A DNA stretch of 54,347 nt from Burkholderia sp. Bp8963 (GTDB lineage Bacteria > Pseudomonadota > Gammaproteobacteria > Burkholderiales > Burkholderiaceae), in assembly GCF_003854275.1 (NCBI RefSeq), contig NZ_QTQP01000047.1:1-54347 (forward strand), written 5' to 3'. Within the stretch, counting starts at the first letter, position 1. Each line of letters opens with the position of its first letter. Of this stretch, positions 8,469-16,525 are shown piece by piece. The position numbers and the translations under genes were made by a program. The notes beneath the pieces were generated by a model. That model ran no database searches. It worked only from the letters and a program-made list of their open reading frames with translations, and was not told where the DNA came from.

Positions 8469-8508
8469 GTGGCCGGTTCCTGCGGATGCGGGACGAACGA
8501 CCGGCCAC
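8469..8508 (-). promoter_or_regulatory. GC-rich stem-loop in the leader of the binding-protein gene
   Basis: ACCGGCCAC (8500-8508) and GTGGCCGGT (8469-8477) form a perfect 9-bp stem between the riboswitch and the start codon. A 14-nt palindrome (8517-8530) lies just before it. No T-tract follows, so it may act through Rho or RNA folding rather than as an intrinsic terminator. Confidence 0.4.
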
Positions 8509-8538
8509 GGAGAGGCGCGACGGCCGTCGCCATCGCCA

Positions 8539-8660
8539 ATCTCCCGGGCTTTTGTCCCGCCGTGTAGCGCCGTATCCATGCAATCTGACGACCTGCCGAA
8601 TCCGCGCCGGGCTGCTCTCGGACCAGACGTTCGATGAACCGGAACCCTAGCATCCCTAAG
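8539..8660 (-). promoter_or_regulatory. Guanidine-I (ykkC) riboswitch controlling the binding-protein gene
   Basis: Read on the minus strand, the hallmark conserved blocks are CTAGGGTTCCG (8650-8640), CTGGTCCGAGAG (8626-8615) and ACAAAAGCCCGGGAGAT ending at 8539. These define the ykkC RNA, known to bind guanidinium. It is closely similar in its conserved core to the plus-strand copy at 9201-9330 but differs in stem sequences. It lies about 137 nt before the start codon. Confidence 0.93.
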
Positions 8661-8694
8661 ATGCGACGCCGCCGCACCTCTCGGTATCGGGCTG

Positions 8695-8710
8695 AGCGAG
8701 AAGCGTGCCA
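8695..8710 (-). promoter_or_regulatory. Sigma-54 (-24/-12) promoter for the binding-protein gene
   Basis: On the minus strand TGGCACGCTTCTCGCT shows the GG-N10-GC spacing diagnostic of RpoN promoters and differs from TGGCACG-N4-TTGCW at one position. It lies about 35 nt before the riboswitch. NtrC-type nitrogen control is the likely activator, but no enhancer was identified. Confidence 0.7.
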
Positions 8711-8760
8711 GTGACGTGGCAGGCAGCGAACGCGACGCATGCGCGGCGCGCCGATCAGCG

Positions 8761-8800
8761 CCGGTTAGTGCCGGTTAGTGTCGGTTAGTGACGGTTAGCG
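8761..8800. repeat. Four tandem 10-bp repeats
   Basis: CCGGTTAGTG occurs twice exactly, then as TCGGTTAGTG and ACGGTTAGCG. It sits in the divergent promoter region upstream of the minus-strand sigma-54 site. One repeat per 10 bp places each copy on the same face of the helix, so it could be an array of protein sites or simple slippage DNA. Confidence 0.85.
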
Positions 8801-9140
8801 GGCCGCTGCAATTCGATGAAGCGGGCGGAGAAGAGCGCGGCCAGTGCGCGCCGGAGCCTGTCGAGCGTATTCATGAGCGGTCGGTTCGGGAATGAGGATG
8901 CGTGTGTCGTGCAATGCCCGTGCCATCGCCACATGGTCCGCATCGGGCGTGCATCGGGCGCGCGCGGTCGCCCCGCGCTGGTGCGCATCGCGTTCGCGTG
9001 GTGCGCGGCGCGCCCAGCGCTTGGGCAGGCTGGCCGCCGGGTATCGCACGCTGCACGGCGGCCGCACGGGGCGACCGCGCGCGCCGCGGCGCACGGTTGC
9101 GCGTGGTCGTGCGTGGTCGTGCGTGGCCGCGCGCTCACGC

Positions 9141-9156
9141 TGGCACGCAACTCGCT
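9141..9156 (+). promoter_or_regulatory. Sigma-54 (-24/-12) promoter for the guanidine carboxylase operon
   Basis: TGGCACGCAACTCGCT has the GG-N10-GC spacing and differs from the RpoN consensus at one position. It is nearly identical to the divergent site at 8695-8710. Transcription would start near 9167, about 35 nt before the riboswitch. Confidence 0.7.
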
Positions 9157-9200
9157 TATCCGTTGCCCGAGAGGTGCGAAGCAATTTGCATCATCTTCAG

Positions 9201-9330
9201 GATCGCTAGGGTTCCGGTCGCGCGACATCACACACCGCGCGACGCCTGGTCCGAGAGCAATCCGGTCTTGCTGCCTTTCTCGCTACGAGGAACCGGCGAG
9301 GCTCCACGGAGGGATAAAAGCCCGGGAGGT
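9201..9330 (+). promoter_or_regulatory. Guanidine-I (ykkC) riboswitch controlling the guanidine carboxylase operon
   Basis: The conserved blocks are CTAGGGTTCCG (9206-9216), CTGGTCCGAGAG (9246-9257) and ACGGAGGGATAAAAGCCCGG (9306-9325), followed by GAGG. They occur in the order and spacing of the ykkC aptamer. Guanidinium binding is expected to switch the downstream terminator off and allow transcription of the cgdAB, carboxylase and hydrolase genes. Confidence 0.95.
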
Positions 9331-9366
9331 CGCGATGTCGTTCGGTCGCCCTCTCACGCTTTTTTT
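9326..9366 (+). terminator. Intrinsic terminator, expression platform of the plus-strand riboswitch
   Basis: GAGG-(TC bulge)-GCGA (9326-9335) pairs with TCGC-CCTC (9346-9353). After a 6-nt spacer come seven Ts (9360-9366). Its 5' arm overlaps the 3' end of the aptamer, so ligand-stabilised aptamer and terminator are mutually exclusive, as in other transcriptional guanidine-I ON switches. Confidence 0.75.
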
Positions 9367-9390
9367 CCGCAACCGATCCGAGGAGCCGCC

Positions 9391-10146
9391 ATGTCGCCGA
9401 GCCCCCAAGCCGTCCTTGCCCCGCTGCCACACGTCGTGTGGGAGACACTCATTCCCGCCGGAACCCACTGGTCCGGCATCCTGCGCCGCGGCCTCGCGCT
9501 GCGCGTCGTCGACGTCGACGGTGGCGCGAACCTGTCCGCCGTGTTTCATCGCCAGGAAGACCCGCTCGAACGCTACAACATGGCCGACACGCTGAAGGCG
9601 CAGCACACCGCGCATCTGACGCGCGGCCATGCGCTGTATACCGACATGGGCCGCGTGATCGCGTCGATCACGGCTGACACGCTCGGCTGGCACGACCCGC
9701 TCGGCGGTGTCGGCGACGCGCGGCTGTTCGCGCGCAAGTACGGCGCGTCGTCGTATCAGGCCGACCGCAACGCGATGATCCGCAACGGCCGCGACAGTCT
9801 CGTGCTCGAACTCGCGAAATACGGGCTGTCCGCGCGCGACCTCGTCGCCAACGTCAACTTCTTCAGCAAGCTCGCGCCGCGCGACGACGGCGCATTCGAC
9901 TTCGTTGCCGGCCATTCGCCGGCCGGCAGCGCGTTCGACCTGCGCTTCGAGATGAACACGCTCGCCGCGTTCTCCACCGCGCCGCATCCACTCGATCCGA
10001 GTCCCGACTATGCGCCGAAGCCCGTGAAGCTGATCGCGTACCGCGCGTATCCGGCCGACGGGGCCGCGCCCGACGACGACCCGTGCCGCCGCGCGCGCCC
10101 GGAAAACGCGCGCGGCTTCATCAACACCGACCGGCTGTTTGCGTGA
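9391..10146 (+). CDS. cgdA: Carboxyguanidine deiminase subunit (former urea carboxylase-associated protein 1, DUF1989)
   Basis: 251 aa, DUF1989 fold. With the next gene it forms the heteromeric deiminase that converts carboxyguanidine to allophanate plus ammonia in guanidine catabolism; these proteins were long annotated as urea amidolyase-associated. Motifs shared by the two subunits are ADTLGWHDPLGG (TCGRHDTLGG in the partner), the Arg-Asn-Gly-Arg-Asp-Ser segment, and LVANVNFFSKL. The ATG at 9391 follows AGGAG by five bases and directly follows the riboswitch terminator. The A/B subunit naming follows gene order and is the least certain part. Confidence 0.88.
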   Translation: MSPSPQAVLAPLPHVVWETLIPAGTHWSGILRRGLALRVVDVDGGANLSAVFHRQEDPLERYNMADTLKAQHTAHLTRGHALYTDMGRVIASITADTLGWHDPLGGVGDARLFARKYGASSYQADRNAMIRNGRDSLVLELAKYGLSARDLVANVNFFSKLAPRDDGAFDFVAGHSPAGSAFDLRFEMNTLAAFSTAPHPLDPSPDYAPKPVKLIAYRAYPADGAAPDDDPCRRARPENARGFINTDRLFA

Positions 10147-10157
10147 GGCGCCCCATC

Positions 10158-10814
10158 ATGACGATCATCGAAAGCCGTCTCGACACGCAACACGCGGTCT
10201 ACGACACCACGCTGAACGCGGGCGAACCGTGGCTGCACGCGCTGAAACGCGGCCAGATCTTCCGCATCCTCGATCTCGAAGGCAACCAGGCCGTCGACAC
10301 GCTGTTCTATCGCACCGACGATCCCGACGAACGCTACAGCGCGCAGGACACGATCCGCGAGCAGCGCAACCTGTACCTGAGCGCGGGCAGTGTGCTGCTG
10401 TCCAATTTCGGCAACCCGATGGTGACGATCGTTGCCGACACCTGCGGCCGCCACGATACGCTCGGCGGCGCCTGCGCGGCCGAGAGCAACACGGTGCGCT
10501 ACGCGCTCGACAAGCGTCACATGCACAGCTGCCGCGACAGTTTCCTCAACGCGATTGCGCACTGCACGTGCGGCGCCGGCGCGCGACTGTCGAAGCGCGA
10601 CCTCGTCAGCAACGTCAATTTCTTCATGAACGTGCCCGTCACGCCGCTCGGCCGGCTCACGTTCGAGGACGGCATTTCCGCGCCCGGCAAGTATGTCGAG
10701 ATGCGCGCGGAGATGGATGTCACGGTGCTGATCTCGAACTGCCCGCAACTCAACAATCCGTGCAACGGCTATAACCCGACGCCCGTGCGCCTGACGATCT
10801 GGGAGGGTGAATGA
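10158..10814 (+). CDS. cgdB: Carboxyguanidine deiminase subunit (former urea carboxylase-associated protein 2, DUF1989)
   Basis: 218 aa, DUF1989, a paralogue of the preceding gene: FRILDLEGNQAVDTLFYR, VADTCGRHDTLGGACAAESN, HSCRDSFLNAI and LVSNVNFFMNVPV. Its cysteines and histidines (CGRHD, KRHMHSC, HCTCGAG) suggest that this subunit carries most of a metal or catalytic site, but that is inference. The ATG at 10158 is chosen as the first start after the upstream stop and matches the family N-terminus MTIIESRLD. It lies 11 bp after the partner gene in the same operon. Confidence 0.88.
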   Translation: MTIIESRLDTQHAVYDTTLNAGEPWLHALKRGQIFRILDLEGNQAVDTLFYRTDDPDERYSAQDTIREQRNLYLSAGSVLLSNFGNPMVTIVADTCGRHDTLGGACAAESNTVRYALDKRHMHSCRDSFLNAIAHCTCGAGARLSKRDLVSNVNFFMNVPVTPLGRLTFEDGISAPGKYVEMRAEMDVTVLISNCPQLNNPCNGYNPTPVRLTIWEGE

Positions 10815-10893
10815 ACTACCCCCACGCTCACGATCGTTCGCTGCCCCCCAAGGGGGCGGTTGCCTGCCACGTGGCGGCCCAGCGGGAGGCAAC

Positions 10894-13800
10894 ATGAGAT
10901 TCACAAAAGTCCTCGTCGCGAACCGCGGCGAAATCGCGTGCCGCGTGATCCGCACGCTGAAGCGGCTCGGCATCGCATCGGTCGCGGTCTATTCGGAAGC
11001 GGACCGCGACGCACGCCATGTGATGCTCGCCGACGAAGCCGTGTGCGTCGGCCCCGCACCGGCGGCCGACAGCTACCTGAATGTCGCGGCGATCCTCGAC
11101 GCGGCGCGCGCGACCGGCGCGCAGGCCGTGCATCCGGGCTACGGCTTCCTGTCGGAGAACCCCGGCTTCGCCGACGCGTGCGAAGCGGCCGGCCTGCGCT
11201 TCATCGGGCCGCGCGGCGGCCAGATGCGCGCGTTCGGCCTCAAGCACACCGCACGCGAGCTCGCTCGCGCACATGACGTCGCGCTGCTGCCCGGCACCGG
11301 CCTGCTGGCCGACGTCGCGACGGCGCTCGCCGAAGCGGACACGATCGGCTATCCGGTGATGCTGAAGAGCACGGCGGGCGGCGGCGGAATCGGCATGTCG
11401 CTGTGCCGCGATGCCGCACAGCTCGCGGCGGCCTTCGAGTCCGTCGTGCGGCTCGGCAGCGCGAACTTCGCGCATGCGGGCGTCTATCTCGAGAAATTCG
11501 TCGAGCACGCGCGGCACATCGAGGTGCAGATCTTCGGCGACGGGCAGGGCGGCGTGATCGCGCTCGGCGAGCGCGACTGCTCGGTGCAGCGGCGCAACCA
11601 GAAGGTGATCGAGGAAACGCCCGCGCCGGGCCTCACCGACGCGGAGCGTGACACGCTGCACGCGAGCGCGGTGCGGCTCGCGCGCGCGGTCGATTACGCG
11701 TCGGCCGGCACCGTCGAATTCGTGTTCGACGTGACGACGCGCCGGTTCCACTTCCTCGAGGTGAACACGCGGCTGCAGGTCGAGCATTGCGTGACGGAGG
11801 CGGTGACGGGCGTCGATCTCGTCGAATGGATGATCCTGCACGCCGAAGGCGACCTGCCGCCGCTCGACACGCTCGCCGTTGCACCGTGCGGCGCGAGCAT
11901 CCAGGTGCGGCTGTACGCGGAAGACCCGCACAAGCAGTTCCAGCCGAGCGCGGGCATGCTCACGCACGTCGTGTTTCCTGACGCGGTGCGTGTCGATACG
12001 TGGGTCGACGCCGGCACCGAGGTCAGCGCGTACTACGATCCGCTGCTCGCGAAGCTGATCGTGCGCGGCGAGACGCGCCGCGACGCGCTCGCGGCACTGC
12101 GCACGGCGCTCGAGCGCACCGAGCTGTACGGGATCGAGACCAATCTGGACTACCTGCGTGCGATCGCCGGTTCCGACACGTTCGCGCGCGGCACGCAGAC
12201 CACTGCATTCCTCGCGCGCTTCGCCTACGCGCCGCACACGATCGACGTGCTCGACGGCGGCGTGCAGACGACCGTGCAGCAGACGCCCGGGCGCATCGGC
12301 TACTGGAACATCGGCGTGCCGCCGTCCGGGCCGATGGACGATCGCGCGTTCGATCTTGCGAACGCGCTGCTCGGCAATCCGCGCGACGCGGCCGGCCTCG
12401 AATTCACGATGGTCGGCGCGACGCTGCGCTTCAACACCGCCACGCTGTTCGTGCTCGGCGGCGCGCCGCTCGCGGCGACGCTCGACGGTGCGCCGGCGCC
12501 GTTCTGGCAGGTGCTGCGCGCCGCGCCCGGCGCGGTGCTGAAGCTCGGCGGCGTGACGGGCGCCGGCGTGCGCGCGTGCGTCGCGGTGAAGGGCGGCCTG
12601 CAGGTGCCCGACTATCTCGGCAGCAAGGCGACCTTCACGCTCGGCCAGTTCGGCGGCCACGCGGGCCGCGCGCTGCGCAAGGGCGACGTGCTGCACCTGC
12701 ATGCGGACGCGGGGTGCGGCGAAGCCGGCGCGACGCTGGCCGACGCCGACCGGCCGGCGCTGACGCACGCGTGGACGCTCGGCGTGCTCGACGGCCCGCA
12801 CGGCGCGCCGGATTTCTTCACGGCGGACGACATCGCGATGCTGTACGACACGCGCTGGACGGTTCACTACAACTCGAGCCGCACGGGCGTGCGCCTGATC
12901 GGCCCGAAGCCGCAGTGGGCGCGCGCGGACGGCGGCGAGGCGGGCCTGCATCCGTCGAACATCCACGACAACGCGTATGCGATCGGTGCGGTCGATTTCA
13001 CCGGCGACATGCCGGTGATCCTCGGGCCGGACGGGCCGAGCCTCGGCGGCTTCGTGTGCCCGGTGACGGTCGTGCGCGACGAGCTGTGGAAGCTCGGCCA
13101 GCTGCGGCCGGGCGATACCGTGCAGTTCGCGCGCGTGGCCACGGCGCCCGCGCGCGTGCCGTCGGCGCCCGCCGTTCTGTCGAACGCGGCCGTGCCGGAC
13201 GACTGCGTGCTGTACCGCGATCCGGCGGCCGGCGACGGCATCGGCGTCGTCTACCGGCGTTCGGGCGACCGCAACGTGCTGATCGAGTACGGCCCGCTCG
13301 CGCTCGACCTGAACCTGCGATTCCGCGTGCATGCGCTGATGTGCTGGCTCGACGCGCACCGGCTGCCCGGCATGCTCGACCTCACACCGGGCATCCGCTC
13401 GCTGCAGGTGCAGTTCGACCCGCGCACGCTGCTGCTCGACGCACTGCTCGCGCATCTGCAGGCGGCCGAGCGCGAACTGCCCGACGTCGCCGACATGCGC
13501 GTGCCGAACCGCATCGTGCATCTGCCGCTGTCGTGGGACGACCCGTCGACGCGTGTCGCGATCGAACGCTACATGCAGTCGGTGCGGCCGGACGCACCAT
13601 GGTGTCCGAGCAATATCGAGTTCATCCGGCGCATCAACGGTCTCGACTGCATCGACGACGTGAAGCGCATCGTGTTCGACGCGCGTTACCTCGTGATGGG
13701 TCTCGGCGATGTCTATCTCGGCGCGCCCGTCGCGACGCCACTCGATCCGCGCCACCGGCTCGTGACGACGAAGTACAACCCCGCGCGCACGTGGACGCCC

Positions 13801-14484
13801 GAGAACGCGGTCGGCATCGGCGGCGCGTATCTGTGCGTGTACGGGATGGAAGGGCCCGGCGGCTACCAGTTCGTCGGCCGCACGGTGCAGATGTGGAACC
13901 GGCATCGGACCACGCGCGAGTTCGAGCCCGGCAAGCCGTGGCTGCTGAGGTTCTTCGACGAGATCCGGTTCTACGAAGTCAGCGAGGCCGAATTGACGGC
14001 GTTGCGTTCGGATTTCATCGCCGGCCGTGCCGGGTTGAAGATCGAGGCATCCGAATTCGATCTCGGCGCATACAACCGCTTCCTGCTCGACGAAGCCGAT
14101 TCGATCGCCGCGTTCAAGGCGTCGCAGCAGGCCGCGTTCGATGCCGAACGCGAACGCTGGCGGGCGGCCGGGCAGGCCGAGTATGTCGGCGAAGCGGGGC
14201 AGGGCGACGCAGCCGCAGCAGCCGCGGACGGCGCGCTCACCGACGCGCAGCGCGGCATTACCGCCGACGTGTCGGGCAGCGTGTGGAAGGTGCTGGTCGA
14301 TGCCGGCGCGCGCGTGACCGAAGGGCAGGTCGTCGCGATTCTCGAATCGATGAAGATGGAGGTGGCGGTGGTGGCAATCGAAGACGGCGTGATCGAGACG
14401 ATCGACTGCGCACCGGGCGCGGCGGTCGTCGCCGGGCAGCGGCTGATGGTGATGAAGGCAGGCGCCGCCGAGGAGGTCGCATGA
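10894..14484 (+). CDS. Guanidine carboxylase (annotated in databases as urea carboxylase), biotin-dependent
   Basis: 1196 aa. It carboxylates guanidine using ATP, bicarbonate and biotin. Domain order: biotin carboxylase (residues 1-450, KVLVANRGEIACRVIR and a glycine-rich ATP-grasp loop), the KipA- and KipI-like halves of the carboxyltransferase (about 460-1050), and a C-terminal biotinyl domain with ESMKMEV (biotinylated Lys1154). In the carboxyltransferase the segment GAVDFTGD carries Asp701. As I recall, true urea carboxylases of the yeast type have Asn in this position, and Asp marks guanidine specificity. The ATG at 10894 is preferred (family start MRFTKVLVANRGE, GGGAGG upstream). Its stop overlaps the next gene's start (ATGA). 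Confidence 0.9.
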   Translation: MRFTKVLVANRGEIACRVIRTLKRLGIASVAVYSEADRDARHVMLADEAVCVGPAPAADSYLNVAAILDAARATGAQAVHPGYGFLSENPGFADACEAAGLRFIGPRGGQMRAFGLKHTARELARAHDVALLPGTGLLADVATALAEADTIGYPVMLKSTAGGGGIGMSLCRDAAQLAAAFESVVRLGSANFAHAGVYLEKFVEHARHIEVQIFGDGQGGVIALGERDCSVQRRNQKVIEETPAPGLTDAERDTLHASAVRLARAVDYASAGTVEFVFDVTTRRFHFLEVNTRLQVEHCVTEAVTGVDLVEWMILHAEGDLPPLDTLAVAPCGASIQVRLYAEDPHKQFQPSAGMLTHVVFPDAVRVDTWVDAGTEVSAYYDPLLAKLIVRGETRRDALAALRTALERTELYGIETNLDYLRAIAGSDTFARGTQTTAFLARFAYAPHTIDVLDGGVQTTVQQTPGRIGYWNIGVPPSGPMDDRAFDLANALLGNPRDAAGLEFTMVGATLRFNTATLFVLGGAPLAATLDGAPAPFWQVLRAAPGAVLKLGGVTGAGVRACVAVKGGLQVPDYLGSKATFTLGQFGGHAGRALRKGDVLHLHADAGCGEAGATLADADRPALTHAWTLGVLDGPHGAPDFFTADDIAMLYDTRWTVHYNSSRTGVRLIGPKPQWARADGGEAGLHPSNIHDNAYAIGAVDFTGDMPVILGPDGPSLGGFVCPVTVVRDELWKLGQLRPGDTVQFARVATAPARVPSAPAVLSNAAVPDDCVLYRDPAAGDGIGVVYRRSGDRNVLIEYGPLALDLNLRFRVHALMCWLDAHRLPGMLDLTPGIRSLQVQFDPRTLLLDALLAHLQAAERELPDVADMRVPNRIVHLPLSWDDPSTRVAIERYMQSVRPDAPWCPSNIEFIRRINGLDCIDDVKRIVFDARYLVMGLGDVYLGAPVATPLDPRHRLVTTKYNPARTWTPENAVGIGGAYLCVYGMEGPGGYQFVGRTVQMWNRHRTTREFEPGKPWLLRFFDEIRFYEVSEAELTALRSDFIAGRAGLKIEASEFDLGAYNRFLLDEADSIAAFKASQQAAFDAERERWRAAGQAEYVGEAGQGDAAAAAADGALTDAQRGITADVSGSVWKVLVDAGARVTEGQVVAILESMKMEVAVVAIEDGVIETIDCAPGAAVVAGQRLMVMKAGAAEEVA

Positions 14485-16451
14485 GCACGCACGACCGTCT
14501 TCCGATGCTCGACATTCGCTCGATTGCGGCGCTGCGCGCGCGCTACGAAGCGGGCAGCCTGACGCCGCACGCGCTCGTCGACGCGATCGCCGCGCAGTTC
14601 GACGCGGGCGATCCGCATCATGCGTGGATCCGGCCGCTGACGCGCGACGAGATGAGGCAATACGCGGACGCGCTGACCGGACGCGACATCGCGACGCTGC
14701 CGCTTTACGGCGTGCCGTTCGCGATCAAGGACAACATCGACCTGGCCGGCATTCCGACCACGGCCGCGTGCCCCGCCTACGCGTACACGCCTTCGCGCAG
14801 CGCGCCCGTCGTCGAGCGACTGATCGCGGCCGGTGCGATTCCGGTCGGCAAGACCAATCTCGACCAGTTCGCGACCGGGCTGTCGGGGCAGCGCTCGCCG
14901 TACGGCGCGTGCCGCAACGCGCTCGACCCGCGCTACGCGTCGGGCGGATCGAGTTCGGGGTCGGCCGTGGCCGTCGCGCTCGGCGTCGCCGCGTTCTCGC
15001 TCGGCACCGACACGGCCGGCTCGGGTCGCGTGCCGGCCGCGTTTCACGGGCTCGTCGGTCTCAAGCCGACCAAGGGCGTGCTGAGCACGCTCGGCGTCGT
15101 GCCGGCCTGCCGGTCGCTCGATTGCGTGTCCGTATTCGCGCATTCGCCGGCCGACGCGCGGAGGGTGTTCGCGGTCGCGCACGGCGTGACGGAAGGCGAT
15201 CCGTACGGACGCGAGTGGCAACCGCTGCTGGATGCGGACGGCAGCCGCGCGCGGCACGCGCCGCCGCTCGGCCGCATGCGCTTCGGCATGCCGCGCGCCG
15301 ACCAGCTCGAATTCTTCGGCGACGAATCGTACCGTGCGGCGTGGCGGGCGACGCTCGAGCAGCTGCGCGCGACCGGCGCGCAGATCGTCGAGATCGACTT
15401 CAGCGCGTTCTTCGCGACGGCGCGGCTGCTGTATGAAGGTCCGTGGGTTGCCGAGCGGCTCGCTGCGATCGGCGCGTTCTTCGCGCGGCAGCCCGATGCG
15501 CTGCATCCGGTGATCCGCGAGATCGTGGGTGGCGCATCGCGCTTCAGCGCTGCCGACGCGTTCGCGGCGTTCGACCGGCTCGCCGCGCTGCGCGTCGAGG
15601 CCGGCCGCGCGTGGGACGGCATCGACGCGATCGTGATGCCGACGTCGGCCACGACCGCGACCGTCGACGAACTGGAAGCCGATCCGATCGGCGTCAATTC
15701 GCGCTTCGGCTATTACACGAATTTCGTGAACCTGCTCGACCTGTCGGCAATCGCGGTGCCGGCAGGTGTCTGTGTGACGGGGCGCCATGCGGGCCTGCCG
15801 TTCGGGATCACGTTCGTTGGCCGCGCGCATGACGACGCGATGCTGATCGATCTCGCCGAAGCATGGGGGGAGGCGCGCGAACGCGGCGGCGTCGCGGGCG
15901 ACAGCGCTGCGTTGCGCGCGAGTGATGCCGACACGTTCGCCGGTGCCTTCGCCGATGCGGACGGCGAACCCGATGCTCGCGATAACCGAAGCCATGGCGC
16001 GGCTGCACCGACGCTCGCCGCGCCGTTCGGCGTCGTGCGGGTGGCCGTGGTCGGCGCTCACCTGCGCGGCGAGCCACTGAACGGGCAGCTCACGCACCGC
16101 GGCGGGCGCTTCGTTGCCGCGACGACGACGGCGCCGATCTACCGCCTTTACGCGTTGAGCGCGGCCGCGTCGGGCGGCGTCGCCAAACCCGGCCTCGTGC
16201 GCGTGCCCGAACGTGGGGCCGCGATCGCGGTCGAGATCTGGGAGGTGCCGATCGTTGCCTATGGCAGTTTCGTCGCCGGCATTGCGGCGCCGCTCGGCAT
16301 CGGCACGCTGACGCTCGCTGACGGCACGCAGGTGCAGGGTTTCCTGTGCGAGAGCGCGGCGCTCGACGGAGCGGAGGACATCACGCGCTTCGGCGGCTGG
16401 CGCGCCTACCGTGCGAACGGCACGAACGGCACGAACGGCACACCGCGATGA
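14481..16451 (+). CDS. atzF: Allophanate hydrolase
   Basis: 656 aa. It hydrolyses allophanate to ammonia and CO2, the last step of guanidine breakdown. The N-terminal amidase-signature domain shows the Ser-cisSer-Lys triad with the spacing of AtzF: Lys83 (AIKDNIDLAG), Ser157 (GGSSSG) and Ser181 (TAGSGR). The C-terminal domain (about residues 500-640) shows a linker enriched in Asp/Ala and then FGVVRVAVVGAHLRGEPLN, typical of the second AtzF domain. It is translationally coupled to the carboxylase by an ATGA overlap. The protein is somewhat longer than the usual 600 aa because of the linker. Confidence 0.93.
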   Translation: MSTHDRLPMLDIRSIAALRARYEAGSLTPHALVDAIAAQFDAGDPHHAWIRPLTRDEMRQYADALTGRDIATLPLYGVPFAIKDNIDLAGIPTTAACPAYAYTPSRSAPVVERLIAAGAIPVGKTNLDQFATGLSGQRSPYGACRNALDPRYASGGSSSGSAVAVALGVAAFSLGTDTAGSGRVPAAFHGLVGLKPTKGVLSTLGVVPACRSLDCVSVFAHSPADARRVFAVAHGVTEGDPYGREWQPLLDADGSRARHAPPLGRMRFGMPRADQLEFFGDESYRAAWRATLEQLRATGAQIVEIDFSAFFATARLLYEGPWVAERLAAIGAFFARQPDALHPVIREIVGGASRFSAADAFAAFDRLAALRVEAGRAWDGIDAIVMPTSATTATVDELEADPIGVNSRFGYYTNFVNLLDLSAIAVPAGVCVTGRHAGLPFGITFVGRAHDDAMLIDLAEAWGEARERGGVAGDSAALRASDADTFAGAFADADGEPDARDNRSHGAAAPTLAAPFGVVRVAVVGAHLRGEPLNGQLTHRGGRFVAATTTAPIYRLYALSAAASGGVAKPGLVRVPERGAAIAVEIWEVPIVAYGSFVAGIAAPLGIGTLTLADGTQVQGFLCESAALDGAEDITRFGGWRAYRANGTNGTNGTPR

Positions 16452-16525
16452 ACGCCCGGTCGCGCGCGGCGAGACCCCATCCCGCGCTGGCGCGACAGGC
16501 ATGCAACACGATACGGAGATTCACC

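Larger units (their letters stand above)
8661..9200. other. Divergent promoter region between two riboswitches
   Basis: This 540-bp noncoding region holds the two sigma-54-type promoters, a four-copy 10-bp repeat (8761-8800) and a shorter GCGTGGTCGT repeat near 9101-9126. A shared block CCGAGAGGTGCG occurs between promoter and riboswitch in both directions. GC-rich ORFs crossing the region in several frames have no recognisable product. Confidence 0.6.

Noticed and set aside
8785..9231. Overlapping ORFs in the divergent guanidine promoter region
   Set aside because: They cross the sigma-54 promoter and riboswitch and consist of biased Arg/Ala sequence.
12000..16451. Very long open frames overlapping the guanidine carboxylase and allophanate hydrolase genes on both strands
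   Set aside because: They are Arg/Ala-rich shadow frames caused by high GC; the in-frame proteins are clear carboxylase and hydrolase with all motifs, and the shadows have no family motif.
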